Positions 54,315 through 63,398 of a DNA stretch of 64,000 bases are shown in pieces. Source of the stretch: Flavobacterium gillisiae (GTDB lineage Bacteria; Bacteroidota; Bacteroidia; Flavobacteriales; Flavobacteriaceae). The position numbers were made by a program, and so were the translations under genes. Every line of letters starts with the position of its first letter. Position 1 is the first letter of the stretch. The DNA lies in contig NZ_FNRD01000007.1 of assembly GCF_900107635.1 (NCBI RefSeq), positions 62,001-126,000 on the forward strand, in the 5' to 3' direction. The notes under the pieces were generated by a model. That model saw nothing but the letters and a program-made list of their open reading frames with translations, ran no database searches and was not told the DNA's origin.

Positions 54315-54614
54315 TTAATGCTCTTGCATCTCACTTTTACGTTTTTTTAACTGTACTTCTAGATCTCTAACAGTTTCCGCAACTGCAGCTTCAAAGCTAT
54401 CTTCGTTAGATGAGGCAAATATTCGCGGACCAGGGCAGCTCAACATCACTTCGCATATCTTGCCTTTCCCATACGTGACTTTTTCTTCTTTAAATTTAAC
54501 ATCAGCTCGAATAATCCAATCATAGTGTCTACCTAATTGTTCTAATTTTTCGGACACTAAAGCATCTGCTGTATTTTTTGTTTCTGCTTGTACAAATTGA
54601 GTGTTTATTTCCAT
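54315..54614 (-). CDS. HPF/RaiA ribosome hibernation factor
   Basis: The 99-residue protein matches the ribosome-associated inhibitor family: TKNTADALVSEKLEQLGRHY, VTYGKGKICEVMLSCPGP, and a C-terminal ASNEDSFEAAVAETVRDL helix. It binds the 30S subunit and stops translation in stationary phase. The short length lacks the C-terminal dimerisation domain of long HPF. It is monocistronic with its own terminator. Confidence 0.93.
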   Translation of the reverse strand: MEINTQFVQAETKNTADALVSEKLEQLGRHYDWIIRADVKFKEEKVTYGKGKICEVMLSCPGPRIFASSNEDSFEAAVAETVRDLEVQLKKRKSEMQEH

Positions 54615-54869
54615 GGTTATTATTTTTTAAGGTTAGCATTATTGAAATTGAATTTTTAAAATAAAAAAGCACTGCTATAAAAGGCATTGTAATTGCGCAA
54701 AATGTGCAATACTAAATTCGAGAAGTACTCAAATTTACACATTAAATTTATAAAAGTAAAATTTTGAGTGTTAAACAAATTAAAAAAATAAACAGTATTA
54801 ATTAACCTTAAAATAATTGTACTTGAGGTCTAAAAAGTAATAATTGGTCACTGAATAATTTTATGACAT

Positions 54870-55640
54870 CTACATATCAAGATCTAGTTCTTTTATTTGT
54901 TTTTCGAAAGTAAGTGCATATTGATAGCCATAATCAAAAATCTCATCGGATTTTTTTAGGTTGAAAAGGCTAAATTGGCTCATGTTTGGTGGTTCGATGT
55001 ATAGAGTACAATTGTCTATTTTACTTTGAACAGAACCTTTCATGGCCAAATGAAAACAGCGGTCAACGATGTTATTCATATGTACTTGATCCAATTCTTT
55101 CTTAACTGAATTAACATAACTACCTATGATAATGTCACATTGACCAGTTAAAGGTTCAGTGGGAAAATTATTAAGTACTCCACCATCTACAAATACACTG
55201 TCGTTGTAACTTACAGGTTGGAAAATTAAAGGAATACAAGAAGATGCCATCAACGCTTGGGATAAGTTTCCTGAAGAGAAGTAAACGAGTTCTCCTTTCA
55301 ATATATCAGTAGCAGTAACATACAAGGGTATGTTTAGGTCCTCAAAAGAATTATTTGGGAAGCATTCCTGATAGATGTCATTAAACCCTTTCATGGCAAA
55401 GAACCCTTGACGCTTTATTAGGATATTAGAAAAATTAAAGATTTGTCCCTTTTTTAATATCGCTACTATCTCAGGGATAGAATAGCCGGCAGCATAAAAT
55501 GCACCTGCAATTGCACCTGCGCTAGTTCCTGAAATATGAGTGGGTGTAATTCCAAATTCTTCTAACGCTTTTAGAATACCTAAATGGGCAATACCTCTGG
55601 CGCCGCCTCCTGATAATGCAATACCAATTTTACGTTTCAT
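54870..55640 (-). CDS. Patatin-like phospholipase
   Basis: The 256-residue protein has the patatin features: oxyanion SGGGARGIAHL (residues 10-20), nucleophile GTSAGAIAG (Ser40), and the dyad Asp in VDGGVLNNFP. The RssA-like group acts as a lipid acyl hydrolase. The enzyme lacks a signal peptide, so it is cytoplasmic. It is single, 255 bp from the hibernation factor gene. Confidence 0.93.
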   Translation of the reverse strand: MKRKIGIALSGGGARGIAHLGILKALEEFGITPTHISGTSAGAIAGAFYAAGYSIPEIVAILKKGQIFNFSNILIKRQGFFAMKGFNDIYQECFPNNSFEDLNIPLYVTATDILKGELVYFSSGNLSQALMASSCIPLIFQPVSYNDSVFVDGGVLNNFPTEPLTGQCDIIIGSYVNSVKKELDQVHMNNIVDRCFHLAMKGSVQSKIDNCTLYIEPPNMSQFSLFNLKKSDEIFDYGYQYALTFEKQIKELDLDM

Positions 55641-55740
55641 TTACCAATCTTAAAATTTGTAATAATTTGTTTTATTGCTCTAATCAGTATTGGAGATGAG
55701 TGATTAAGGTCATTTTTATACTATTGAACTAATATAAATA

Positions 55741-55786
55741 AAAAAGACTAATTATCAGTGCAAAACATTGATAATTAGTCTTTTTG
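55741..55786. terminator. Bidirectional terminator after the thioesterase gene
   Basis: A perfect 17 bp stem (AAAAAGACTAATTATCA / TGATAATTAGTCTTTTT) with an 11-base loop is followed by T runs on both sides. It lies about 75 bp after the stop codon of the thioesterase gene on the minus strand. Confidence 0.88.
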
Positions 55787-55809
55787 TTGTTGTTTTTCAC
55801 CGTTTAACT

Positions 55810-55830
55810 GCATTCTTAAATTAAGAATGC
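55810..55830. repeat. 21 bp perfect palindrome
   Basis: GCATTCTTAA and TTAAGAATGC flank a single A. It sits between the thioesterase stop (55859) and the terminator at 55741-55786. It could be a second short hairpin in the 3' end of the transcript, or a protein-binding site. Confidence 0.4.
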
Positions 55831-55858
55831 AATTTGCAGGCTTTGGAATGTCAATAAT

Positions 55859-56296
55859 TTAAAGTGCAATAAAGTCTTCTGTTTTAGGAATACTATTCAT
55901 GGCTTCCATTGCTATTTCAGGAGTTGGATTGGCTATTTTTCGAAGCTTTGTGTCCATCCAAGCACCGTCAACAGTGATTGTTGCACACAATTTATCTTCT
56001 TCATTCTTAAACTCGTGCACAATAGACCAACGGGAAGCATCGGGTCTCATTTTAGAAATTTTAGTATGCATAAATATGGTGTCCGAAAGTCCGATTTCTT
56101 TTCTGAAAACGCATTCTTCTCTAAAGAGTATTGGACCAAAATGATTGGTTTGTAAAACTTTCATGGTCAAGCCAAGACTTTCCAGAATCTCGATACGATG
56201 CTGCGCACCAAAATCGTAATACGCGCTGTGACGTACATGAAAATTAGGATCTAAATCTGACCAACGAAAGGATAATTGTTTACTAAAAGATGTCAT
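55859..56296 (-). CDS. Acyl-CoA thioesterase (4HBT family)
   Basis: The 145-residue protein has the hotdog-fold thioesterase pattern: FRWSDLDPNFHVRHSAYYDF at the N terminus (catalytic Asp/Glu region), ILFREECVF, and ASRWSIVHEFKNEEDKLCAT. Related YbgC-type enzymes hydrolyse short acyl-CoA. The gene is monocistronic, with a strong terminator at its 3' end. Confidence 0.88.
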   Translation of the reverse strand: MTSFSKQLSFRWSDLDPNFHVRHSAYYDFGAQHRIEILESLGLTMKVLQTNHFGPILFREECVFRKEIGLSDTIFMHTKISKMRPDASRWSIVHEFKNEEDKLCATITVDGAWMDTKLRKIANPTPEIAMEAMNSIPKTEDFIAL

Positions 56297-56718
56297 TGTA
56301 ATTTTAAATTAAAAGTTTAACTCGTTTTTTATTAGTTGAGGTGCTTTCGCCGTGATGTAATGCAAGTGTAGATTTTTAACCGTTTTTAGTAGAAAATAGT
56401 TATAGAAAGTCACTTTATAGCCATTAAAGGTTTTCATTACCTATAAAGCTACGACTTGATCACACGAATGTTCCGTAAGCGTAAATATAGGAAAAAACAG
56501 GAGTTTTTATAAAATAGTATAGTTGTTTTTAAACAGTATTACTTAATTTTTAAATAAGAGGAAATTGTCCTTGTAGGAGGAAGATAATTTTGAAAAATAG
56601 TACAATTTATATACTATTTTGGCACTGCTGGTACTATCATAAAAAAAGCGAGTACGGAAAAGATATTAAAACTATATTTGCGGCCTTGGTATTTTAGCCA
56701 AGATTGACCCCGTTTTTT
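56297..56718. promoter_or_regulatory. Intergenic region with a candidate promoter for the SDR gene
   Basis: This 422 bp gap lies between divergent genes. A TATATTTG box (56673-56680) matches the Bacteroidota -7 consensus TAnnTTTG and lies 39 bp before the SDR start; the -33 element is not clear. No other feature was seen. Confidence 0.35.
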
Positions 56719-58272
56719 ATGATGACGAAAGAGGAAATAATGCCTAAGACCGCAATAACTTCAGATGAAATTGATAGATGCATCGCCATATTGGCACAAT
56801 TAAATTCGAATACCGACGAGATATTCGATATTGAGAAAGACCAAAGGACGGCCTTAATCAAAGCGGCAGGAATGTTTTCGAGACCAGATCGAGACGAACT
56901 TTCCCGACGTAAAAAAGACGGGAGGTTAGTCGCTAAACGCAAAAAAGAAAAGCAAGACAAAACCGCCCGTAAAGAAACTGGAATTCGTCATGCTCGCGAA
57001 GCAAGTATATTCGTTGCGCCAAAACTTTTAGCTTTTAATGATCTCGCTAACAAAGAACAGTTAGAACTAGAAACGCCAAGAAATTGTTATGTTTGTAAAA
57101 CTCCATTTACTAAAATGCACCACTTTTATGATACCATGTGTTCGGACTGTGGAGATTTTAATTATGCTAAACGTTTTCAAACTGCGGATGTAAAGGGGCA
57201 AATAGCAATTATAACGGGTTCTAGATTAAAAATAGGGTATCACATCACCTTAATGCTTTTGCGTGGTGGAGCAACCGTTATCGCAACAACCCGTTTCCCG
57301 GTAGATTCGGCATTGCGTTTTTCTAAAGAGCCAGATTTCATGGATTGGGGACACAACTTGAAAATTCATGGATTAGATTTACGACATATTCCTAGTGTAG
57401 AGATTTTTTGCAATTTTATAGAGCAAAAATACGAGCGTCTTGATATTCTTATTAATAATGCAGCACAAACCGTGAGACGACCTGCGGGATTCTATACCCA
57501 TTTAATGGCAAACGAAGAACGTCTAATAAGTGAATTACCAAAACAAGCACAGCATTTATTACTGGATCACACTGATTGTTTGCAGGAATTAAAAGTATTG
57601 ACTTCAGGAGCTTCTTCTAATCAAAATATGCCGGTTACTTGGCATGGGCCGGAACCAGGAATAGGTTTACGGGCTTCCGCCAAATTATCTCAGATTCCGT
57701 ATAGTTTTGACAATACATTAGTAGCAAATGAAGTGTTTCCAGAAGGAGAGTTAGATGCTGATTTACAGCAAGTAGATTTAAGAAAAACGAATAGCTGGCG
57801 ACTGAAGTTAGGACAGATTGAAACCACTGAAATGATAGAGGTGCAATTGGTAAATTCAGTAGCGCCATTTGTTTTGTGCAACCGTCTTTCGGAAATAATG
57901 AAGAAAGACAATACCGGACAAAAACACATCATAAATGTTTCGGCAATGGAAGGAAAGTTTCATCGCTTTTTTAAAGAAGCTCGCCATCCCCATACTAATA
58001 TGGCCAAAGCGGCTTTGAATATGCTTACGCACACCGCCGCAGGAGAATTGGCAAAAGACGGAATTTTCATGAATGCAGTTGATACTGGTTGGGTAACCGA
58101 CGAGGATCCTGCAGAATTAGCAAAGAAGAAACAAGAGCTAGAAGATTTTCAACCACCTCTCGATATTGTTGATGGTGCAGCACGTGTAATGGATCCTTTG
58201 TTTGATGGTATTAATACAGGAAAGCATTGGTGTGGAAAATTCTTGAAAGATTACAACCCTATTCCATGGTAA
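56719..58272 (+). CDS. Atypical SDR oxidoreductase with a Cys4 insertion
   Basis: The start is placed at ATG 56719; the frame extends five codons to a TTG. The 517-residue protein has a basic N-terminal region (about residues 35-95), then a zinc-ribbon-like [22 protein letters not shown], and a Rossmann SDR domain ([20 protein letters not shown] with TGxxxxx[10 protein letters not shown]). At the usual YxxxK site the sequence is [11 protein letters not shown]: Lys is kept but the Tyr is Thr. So the classical tyrosine is missing. The substrate is unknown. Confidence 0.85.
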   Translation: MMTKEEIMPKTAITSDEIDRCIAILAQLNSNTDEIFDIEKDQRTALIKAAGMFSRPDRDELSRRKKDGRLVAKRKKEKQDKTARKETGIRHAREASIFVAPKLLAFNDLANKEQLELETPRNCYVCKTPFTKMHHFYDTMCSDCGDFNYAKRFQTADVKGQIAIITGSRLKIGYHITLMLLRGGATVIATTRFPVDSALRFSKEPDFMDWGHNLKIHGLDLRHIPSVEIFCNFIEQKYERLDILINNAAQTVRRPAGFYTHLMANEERLISELPKQAQHLLLDHTDCLQELKVLTSGASSNQNMPVTWHGPEPGIGLRASAKLSQIPYSFDNTLVANEVFPEGELDADLQQVDLRKTNSWRLKLGQIETTEMIEVQLVNSVAPFVLCNRLSEIMKKDNTGQKHIINVSAMEGKFHRFFKEARHPHTNMAKAALNMLTHTAAGELAKDGIFMNAVDTGWVTDEDPAELAKKKQELEDFQPPLDIVDGAARVMDPLFDGINTGKHWCGKFLKDYNPIPW

Positions 58273-58750
58273 CATACATTGCTTTCTCTTTTTTAGCGAA
58301 ATGCTCTATGTCTCAAATACAGAAAATAGTTTTTATAATAAGGGAAGTTTAGCCGGCTACTTCATCCGGATTGATTTGAACTATCCTACTTACTATCGCA
58401 TAAAAAAGTGTTTTTTTATGCGATTTTTTTTGCCGTAAACGAAACCTAAGATTATGAGGATGAATTATTTGGAATCCTTCAATTAGGAATATAAAAAGAG
58501 AGGAGAATGGAGGAGCTAAACTTAATTACCTTTTTAATTCAATAACGTGATATATACGGAGCATTCTGCAAGATCACAACGGCTATTTAATTTGAAATAC
58601 AGTAACGTTTGTAAGGGTTTTATATAAAAAAAAGCTGAATTGTGATATTTTTAATTTTTTAAATAAAAACATCATTTCCTTAGGGTTTCTTTAACAAAAA
58701 AGGATAGCTTTGTTCTCTAGATTATAAAAAAAAAACAAAAAAAACTATTT
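58273..58750. promoter_or_regulatory. Upstream region of the TonB-dependent receptor gene
   Basis: This 478 bp gap has no gene. A TAGCTTTG box (58705-58712), a good -7 match to TAnnTTTG, lies 39 bp before the receptor start. A clear -33 TTTG is not seen at the usual spacing. No Fur box or other operator was identified. Confidence 0.4.
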
Positions 58751-61369
58751 ATGAAATTTAACCATTTTTTATTAGGCATATTATTTATGATAATAGGCCC
58801 CGCAGTTATGAATGCCCAAACAATCAAAGGGGTTGTGATGGATGAGAATGGGCAAGCCTTGCCTTATGCTAATGTTGTCGATAAAGTAACTTCTGCTGGA
58901 GTTACCACAGACGGGAACGGTAATTTTGAAATTAAGGTAAAAGGTTTTCCGGTTACTTTAATCGCTAAATATGTGGGATTTCAAAATAAAAATATCGAGG
59001 TAACAAGTGCTAGTGAAGCTATTGTTTTCAAATTAGATCCTAGTAATAGCCTTGATGAGGTGGTAGTAACTGGAAACAGAGCTAAAACACGTACGGTTTT
59101 AAGTTCTGCTGTTCCTATTGATAAGTTGTACGCTGAAGATCTTAAATCAAGCGGGCAAGTTACATTTGACAAGATGCTAGCCTATAAAATCCCTTCATTT
59201 AATTCAAGTACTCAAGCTATTTCTGATGCAACAGCGCATTTTGACCCAGCAGATTTACGTGGATTAGGGCCAAGCCGTACCTTAGTTTTGGTAAACGGAA
59301 AAAGAAAAAATCAAAGTGCATTAGTGTACATAAACGATACTCCAGGTAAAGGAGAGGTAGGAACAGATATGAAAAGTATTCCGTTCTCTGCTATCGAAAG
59401 AGTGGAAGTACTGCGTGATGGAGCTTCATCTCAATACGGTTCAGATGCTATTGCAGGAGTTGTGAATATTATCCTTAAAAAACAAACTAACTTTACGGAA
59501 GTAAGTCTTACTTCGGGAGTAACTTCAGAAGGAGACGGTTTCAATTTTGGAGCTGATTTAAATTCAGGATTTAAAATTGCTGATAAAGGTTTTGTGAATT
59601 TTAATCTTTCTTATTTAAATCAAAATAAAACGAACAGAGCAGCAAAACCAGGTAAAGATGATTTGTTTGGTGTAGCTGCAAACGACCCACAATGGGGAGA
59701 CTGGTTGAGTAGAAATCCTGATTTAGGGATGACTATTGGCCAACCTGATTCTAAAATGGGAGCTTTAGTAGTGAATGCTGAATATCCACTTTCTGATAAT
59801 ACAACATTGTATGCGTTTGGAGATGTAAATATTAGAAAAGGAACTAGTTTTGCTTTGTACAGAGCACCTTACTGGGTTTCAGACCCAAATAATTTATTAC
59901 ACGATGCAGGGACTACTTATAATGGATTCCAGCCTACATTTAATACAGATGTGTTCGATAATTTAGGATCTATTGGGATAAAATCTACTGTGTTTGGTTT
60001 TAATGCAGATTTCAGTTTAACAGCTGGTTCTAATAAGGTAGATTACACAGTGGGTAATACATTGAATGTATCTTTGGGAGCTAATAGTCCTACTGAATTT
60101 AATGTTGGTGGTTATACTTTCAGTCAGTTAGTAGGTAATGCTGATTTTAGCAGAACTTTTGATAAAGTAACTTTTGGTTTTGGAACAGAATTAAGAAAAG
60201 AACAGTTTGAAGCTAGAGCGGGTCAGGAAGAATCTTATGTAGGAGGTGGTGCACAGTCATTCCCTGGGTTACAACCTGCTAATGCATTAAAAAAAGATCG
60301 TAACAACTTTGGTGTTTACACTACTTTAGATTATGATGTATCAGAGGCTTTCTTAATAGGAGGATCTATAAGATATGAGAACTATTCAGATTTTGGAGAT
60401 AATGTTTCTTGGAAAGTAAACTCTCGTTACAAGCTTAATAATGATGTTGCTATACGTGCTTCATATAGTACAGGATTTAGAGCTCCAGCATTGCACCAAA
60501 TTTACTTGAGTAATATTCAAACTCTTGTTTCTGGAGGTACAATTTCTAACCAAGGAACTTTTAACAATGTTGATCCAGCGGTTATCGGATTGGGAGTTCC
60601 TCAATTACATGCTGAGAAATCACAAAATATTTCGACAGGAATTACTTTTAGATCAGGTCCTAATTTTTCTGCTTCGCTTGACTTCTACCATATAAAGGTA
60701 AAAGACCGTGTGTTGTTTTCTGGAGAGGTTGGCTTTGACGGAGATGATACAACAACAAACCCGGTTGAACAGGTTTTAATTGCTAATGATATTACTAGTA
60801 TGAAGTTTTTTATCAATGCAGTTAATACAATAACTAAAGGTGTTGATGTTGTTTTGAATTACAAAAACTTAGAAATAGGAACTGGTAAACTTGGACTTAG
60901 TTTAGCATCTAATATTGCTAATACTAAAATTGACGGACAAATTGCTACACCAGCTATTTTGGAAGCTAACGGATATGATATTTTTAACCGTAAGGAGCAA
61001 GGTAGAATTCTAAGTGCAAGACCTAATACAAAAGTATTGTTAGGAGCTAACTATGATTTGAAAAAAACAACTTTTATGTTTAACAACACTTACTTTGGTG
61101 AAGTTACTTGGCAACATGCTGATGATATTTCTAAAGATCAAACTTTCGCAGGAAAGGTTATTACAGATTTAGGAGTTGCTTATAAATTTACAAGTACTAT
61201 ATCTGCTAATGTGATGGTAAATAATTTATTCAATGTGTATCCAGATAAATTGGATCCAAAAGGAGATGTTGTTACTGATTTAGGAGGTCGTTTTAAATAT
61301 GCATGGGAAGTAAACCAATTTGGATTTAGCGGAACTACATTTACAGCGGGATTAAACTTTAAGTTTTAA
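58751..61369 (+). CDS. TonB-dependent receptor
   Basis: The 872-residue protein has a signal peptide ending at MNAQ, a carboxypeptidase-regulatory-like N-terminal domain (TIKGVVMDENGQALPYANVV, about 23-95), a plug domain (LDEVVVTGNRAKTRTVLSS ... RVEVLRDGASSQYGSDAIAG) and a C-terminal barrel ending in an aromatic (NFKF). It imports ligands energised by TonB/ExbBD. No SusD partner is adjacent, so it is not a SusC-type pair; the ligand is unknown, perhaps an iron complex. It is monocistronic with a strong terminator. Confidence 0.95.
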   Translation: MKFNHFLLGILFMIIGPAVMNAQTIKGVVMDENGQALPYANVVDKVTSAGVTTDGNGNFEIKVKGFPVTLIAKYVGFQNKNIEVTSASEAIVFKLDPSNSLDEVVVTGNRAKTRTVLSSAVPIDKLYAEDLKSSGQVTFDKMLAYKIPSFNSSTQAISDATAHFDPADLRGLGPSRTLVLVNGKRKNQSALVYINDTPGKGEVGTDMKSIPFSAIERVEVLRDGASSQYGSDAIAGVVNIILKKQTNFTEVSLTSGVTSEGDGFNFGADLNSGFKIADKGFVNFNLSYLNQNKTNRAAKPGKDDLFGVAANDPQWGDWLSRNPDLGMTIGQPDSKMGALVVNAEYPLSDNTTLYAFGDVNIRKGTSFALYRAPYWVSDPNNLLHDAGTTYNGFQPTFNTDVFDNLGSIGIKSTVFGFNADFSLTAGSNKVDYTVGNTLNVSLGANSPTEFNVGGYTFSQLVGNADFSRTFDKVTFGFGTELRKEQFEARAGQEESYVGGGAQSFPGLQPANALKKDRNNFGVYTTLDYDVSEAFLIGGSIRYENYSDFGDNVSWKVNSRYKLNNDVAIRASYSTGFRAPALHQIYLSNIQTLVSGGTISNQGTFNNVDPAVIGLGVPQLHAEKSQNISTGITFRSGPNFSASLDFYHIKVKDRVLFSGEVGFDGDDTTTNPVEQVLIANDITSMKFFINAVNTITKGVDVVLNYKNLEIGTGKLGLSLASNIANTKIDGQIATPAILEANGYDIFNRKEQGRILSARPNTKVLLGANYDLKKTTFMFNNTYFGEVTWQHADDISKDQTFAGKVITDLGVAYKFTSTISANVMVNNLFNVYPDKLDPKGDVVTDLGGRFKYAWEVNQFGFSGTTFTAGLNFKF

Positions 61370-61390
61370 AAGTTGATTACTAAAGACAAT

Positions 61391-61422
61391 AAAAAAACGG
61401 GATTTATTCCCGTTTTTTTTAT
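61391..61422 (+). terminator. Rho-independent terminator after the TonB-dependent receptor gene
   Basis: The stem AACGGGA / TCCCGTT has a short loop (TTTAT) and an extended A/T flank. The T run ends at 61420. It starts 22 bp after the stop codon. Confidence 0.88.
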
Positions 61423-61501
61423 GCCTTTATTTTTCTTTTATTATCACACAGTTAAGAATGTGTGTCATGGTATGAATGACTCGGTGTATAAAAAGAGAAA
61501 A

Positions 61502-61893
61502 TTAACTTGGGATTTTTTCGATTACAATGGCATCTCCTGCTGTATCAAAATAAGTGCAGGTCATTTCGATGATATCCACACGCCATTTAGCAATTCCAGA
61601 TTGGGCTGCCTGTTGGCAAAAAGTAAAATAGTCAGTTTGTCCGTCTTGATGCATTACCAAAAACTCTATAAAACGTTCTTTATTCGCAGTTGAAGCAATC
61701 TTAATTACGTCATATTTTTTATCAGTACTTATACTGAGTAGTCATCGCTGCCATAATAGGCAACGCGACCGTCGTTGACAATGGTATCATATCCTTTTAC
61801 ACCCAAATTGATTAAGTCTTGGATATAATTTGAAAAATCAGCACCCGATTGGACTTTATCATGTGCTTGTTTAATTTGTTCTAGGGTAAACAT
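61502..61893 (-). pseudogene. DUF1398 family gene, frameshifted
   Basis: From ATG 61893 the frame reads MFTLEQIKQAHDKVQSGADF and GVKGYDTIVNDGRVAYYGSD, the start of DUF1398 proteins, and stops at 61729 after 54 residues. A second frame continues with STDKKYDVIKIASTANKERF, DGQTDYFTFCQQAAQSGIAK and MTCTYFDTAGDAIVIEKIPS to 61502. The two parts align end to end with the family, so a single frameshift near 61729 separates them. Either the gene is broken or the base call is wrong. Confidence 0.8.
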
Positions 61894-62047
61894 ATTTTAT
61901 AATTTTATTTTTTGAGAGTTCAAATATAGTTTAATATACTTTTAATTGGGAATTTGTTATCGATTGTTCTAAAGCCAGGATATAGTTTAAATAATGTAAT
62001 CGTTTATTTAATTCTTCAAAAGAATGTTGAGGTACTTGGAGACTGTT

Positions 62048-62737
62048 TTAAATTATAGTTTCTCCATTTAAATCTGTTGTAAGAACCGTACTCATGTAGT
62101 CAAAAAAGGGACGAACAGATTGAAATAACTCATTTACCCTGTAAACAAACTGGGGATCAATTACCTCTTTATCTGTAAAATTATGTCGCAAGATAAATTG
62201 TTTATGCCGAATTAAATCGATGGCTTCATGGTCTTTAGAAAAACCTCTTGGCGACGTGAGAACTTTATTCCCTGCTAATTCCACAAAATTATCCTTTATC
62301 GATTTTGAGTTTAAAATTTTGCGCCACACTGCTGAATTAAGTTCTATGTCTTTTCTTATTCTTTTCAGATCATCTGAATTAGGGGAGAAAAAACCACAAG
62401 CTAGAAAATTATTACCAGGTTGTATATGCAAATAGTAGCCACCTCTTTTTGAAGTTGTTGCTCTTTGTAAACCTAACGCAAATCGAGGTTTATAAGGTGC
62501 TTTGTCTTTACTGAAGCGGACGTCATTATAAATACGATATAGGCTTTTCTTTCCGGATGTGTTTTCAATAGCATCATGCGCGTTCATTAACGTTATTAGT
62601 TGGTCTGCAAACGCAATAATGTTGCTTTGTGCTGCTGTGTATTGTGTTTTATTTTCGGCAAACCAATCTCTATTGTTGTTCTTTTCTAGGTTTTTTATAA
62701 ATGTAATGCTGCTTGATGCTATAGTGTTTTTTTCCAT
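62048..62737 (-). CDS. DUF2461 domain protein
   Basis: The start at ATG 62737 (MEKNTIASSS) is chosen because the earlier in-frame start adds an unrelated N terminus. The 229-residue protein matches DUF2461/TIGR02453: FIKNLEKNNNRDWFAENKTQ, YRIYNDVRFSKDKAPYKP, GGYYLHIQPGNNFLACGFF. The family is widespread and has no established function. It is monocistronic. Confidence 0.85.
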   Translation of the reverse strand: MEKNTIASSSITFIKNLEKNNNRDWFAENKTQYTAAQSNIIAFADQLITLMNAHDAIENTSGKKSLYRIYNDVRFSKDKAPYKPRFALGLQRATTSKRGGYYLHIQPGNNFLACGFFSPNSDDLKRIRKDIELNSAVWRKILNSKSIKDNFVELAGNKVLTSPRGFSKDHEAIDLIRHKQFILRHNFTDKEVIDPQFVYRVNELFQSVRPFFDYMSTVLTTDLNGETII

Positions 62738-62921
62738 TTGTTTAATGTTTTGGGTTATTATAGTTTGATTTGAAAAGGTAAATCCCAAAATTAGGCAACT
62801 TTTTTATTGTGTAGAAATGGATAAAGTTAAACTTTTCTTGTTGTTTTTGAACGTAATGTTTAGTGCTTATTTTTACCAAGAATTTGAATATCAAATTAAA
62901 AGATATATAAACAATTTTGTT

Positions 62922-62929
62922 TACATTTG
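62922..62929 (+). promoter_or_regulatory. Candidate -7 element for the HigA-like antitoxin gene
   Basis: TACATTTG matches the Bacteroidota TAnnTTTG consensus. It ends 4 bp before the chosen ATG at 62934, which would give a nearly leaderless transcript. A -33 TTTG at standard spacing is not obvious, so this is tentative. Confidence 0.3.
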
Positions 62930-62933
62930 TAGT

Positions 62934-63392
62934 ATGAAAACGATTGACATTATAAAAGGAATTCATCCCGGGAAAATGGTCGAGCGGGAATTGAAGAAAA
63001 GGAACATTAATAAAAGACAATTTGCGCTTTCTATTGATGAATATCCTCAAACTCTTGGTGCGATTATAAAAGGCAGTAGGAGAATGAATATCGAATTGTC
63101 ACTTAAAATAGAGGAGAAGCTAGAATTTGATGAAGGATTCTTGATGACGCTTCAAGTTTTTTATGATATAAAGGAAGCCAAGAAAGACAGTAGTTATAAA
63201 CCAGATCTTTCTAAATTAAGGAAGGTAACTTTTTGGGATACTACTTTTGATAGAATCGATTGGAAACAAAATAAAATAGCAGTTGTCAAACGTGTTTTTT
63301 CTAGAGGTACTGAAATAGAGCAGGAAGAAATTATTCGTTTTTATGGAAAAGAAGTAGTTGATCGTATTAAATTATTAAAACACGAATTGTAA
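62934..63392 (+). CDS. HigA-like helix-turn-helix antitoxin
   Basis: The start at ATG 62934 gives 152 residues; an earlier frame start at 62817 overlaps the promoter-like box. The N terminus matches HigA-type antidotes: IHPGKMVERELKKRNINKRQ then FALSIDEYPQTLGAIIKGSR (HTH) and a helical extension. The C-terminal 70 residues (LSKLRKVTFWDTTFDRIDWK) are shared with antitoxins of AbiEii-type systems. It is immediately followed by the nucleotidyltransferase toxin gene (6 bp gap). Confidence 0.85.
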   Translation: MKTIDIIKGIHPGKMVERELKKRNINKRQFALSIDEYPQTLGAIIKGSRRMNIELSLKIEEKLEFDEGFLMTLQVFYDIKEAKKDSSYKPDLSKLRKVTFWDTTFDRIDWKQNKIAVVKRVFSRGTEIEQEEIIRFYGKEVVDRIKLLKHEL

Positions 63393-63398
63393 TATAAA

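Noticed and set aside
61373..61693. 106-residue plus-strand frame after the TonB-dependent receptor
   Set aside because: It crosses the terminator at 61391 and runs antisense to the DUF1398 pseudogene.
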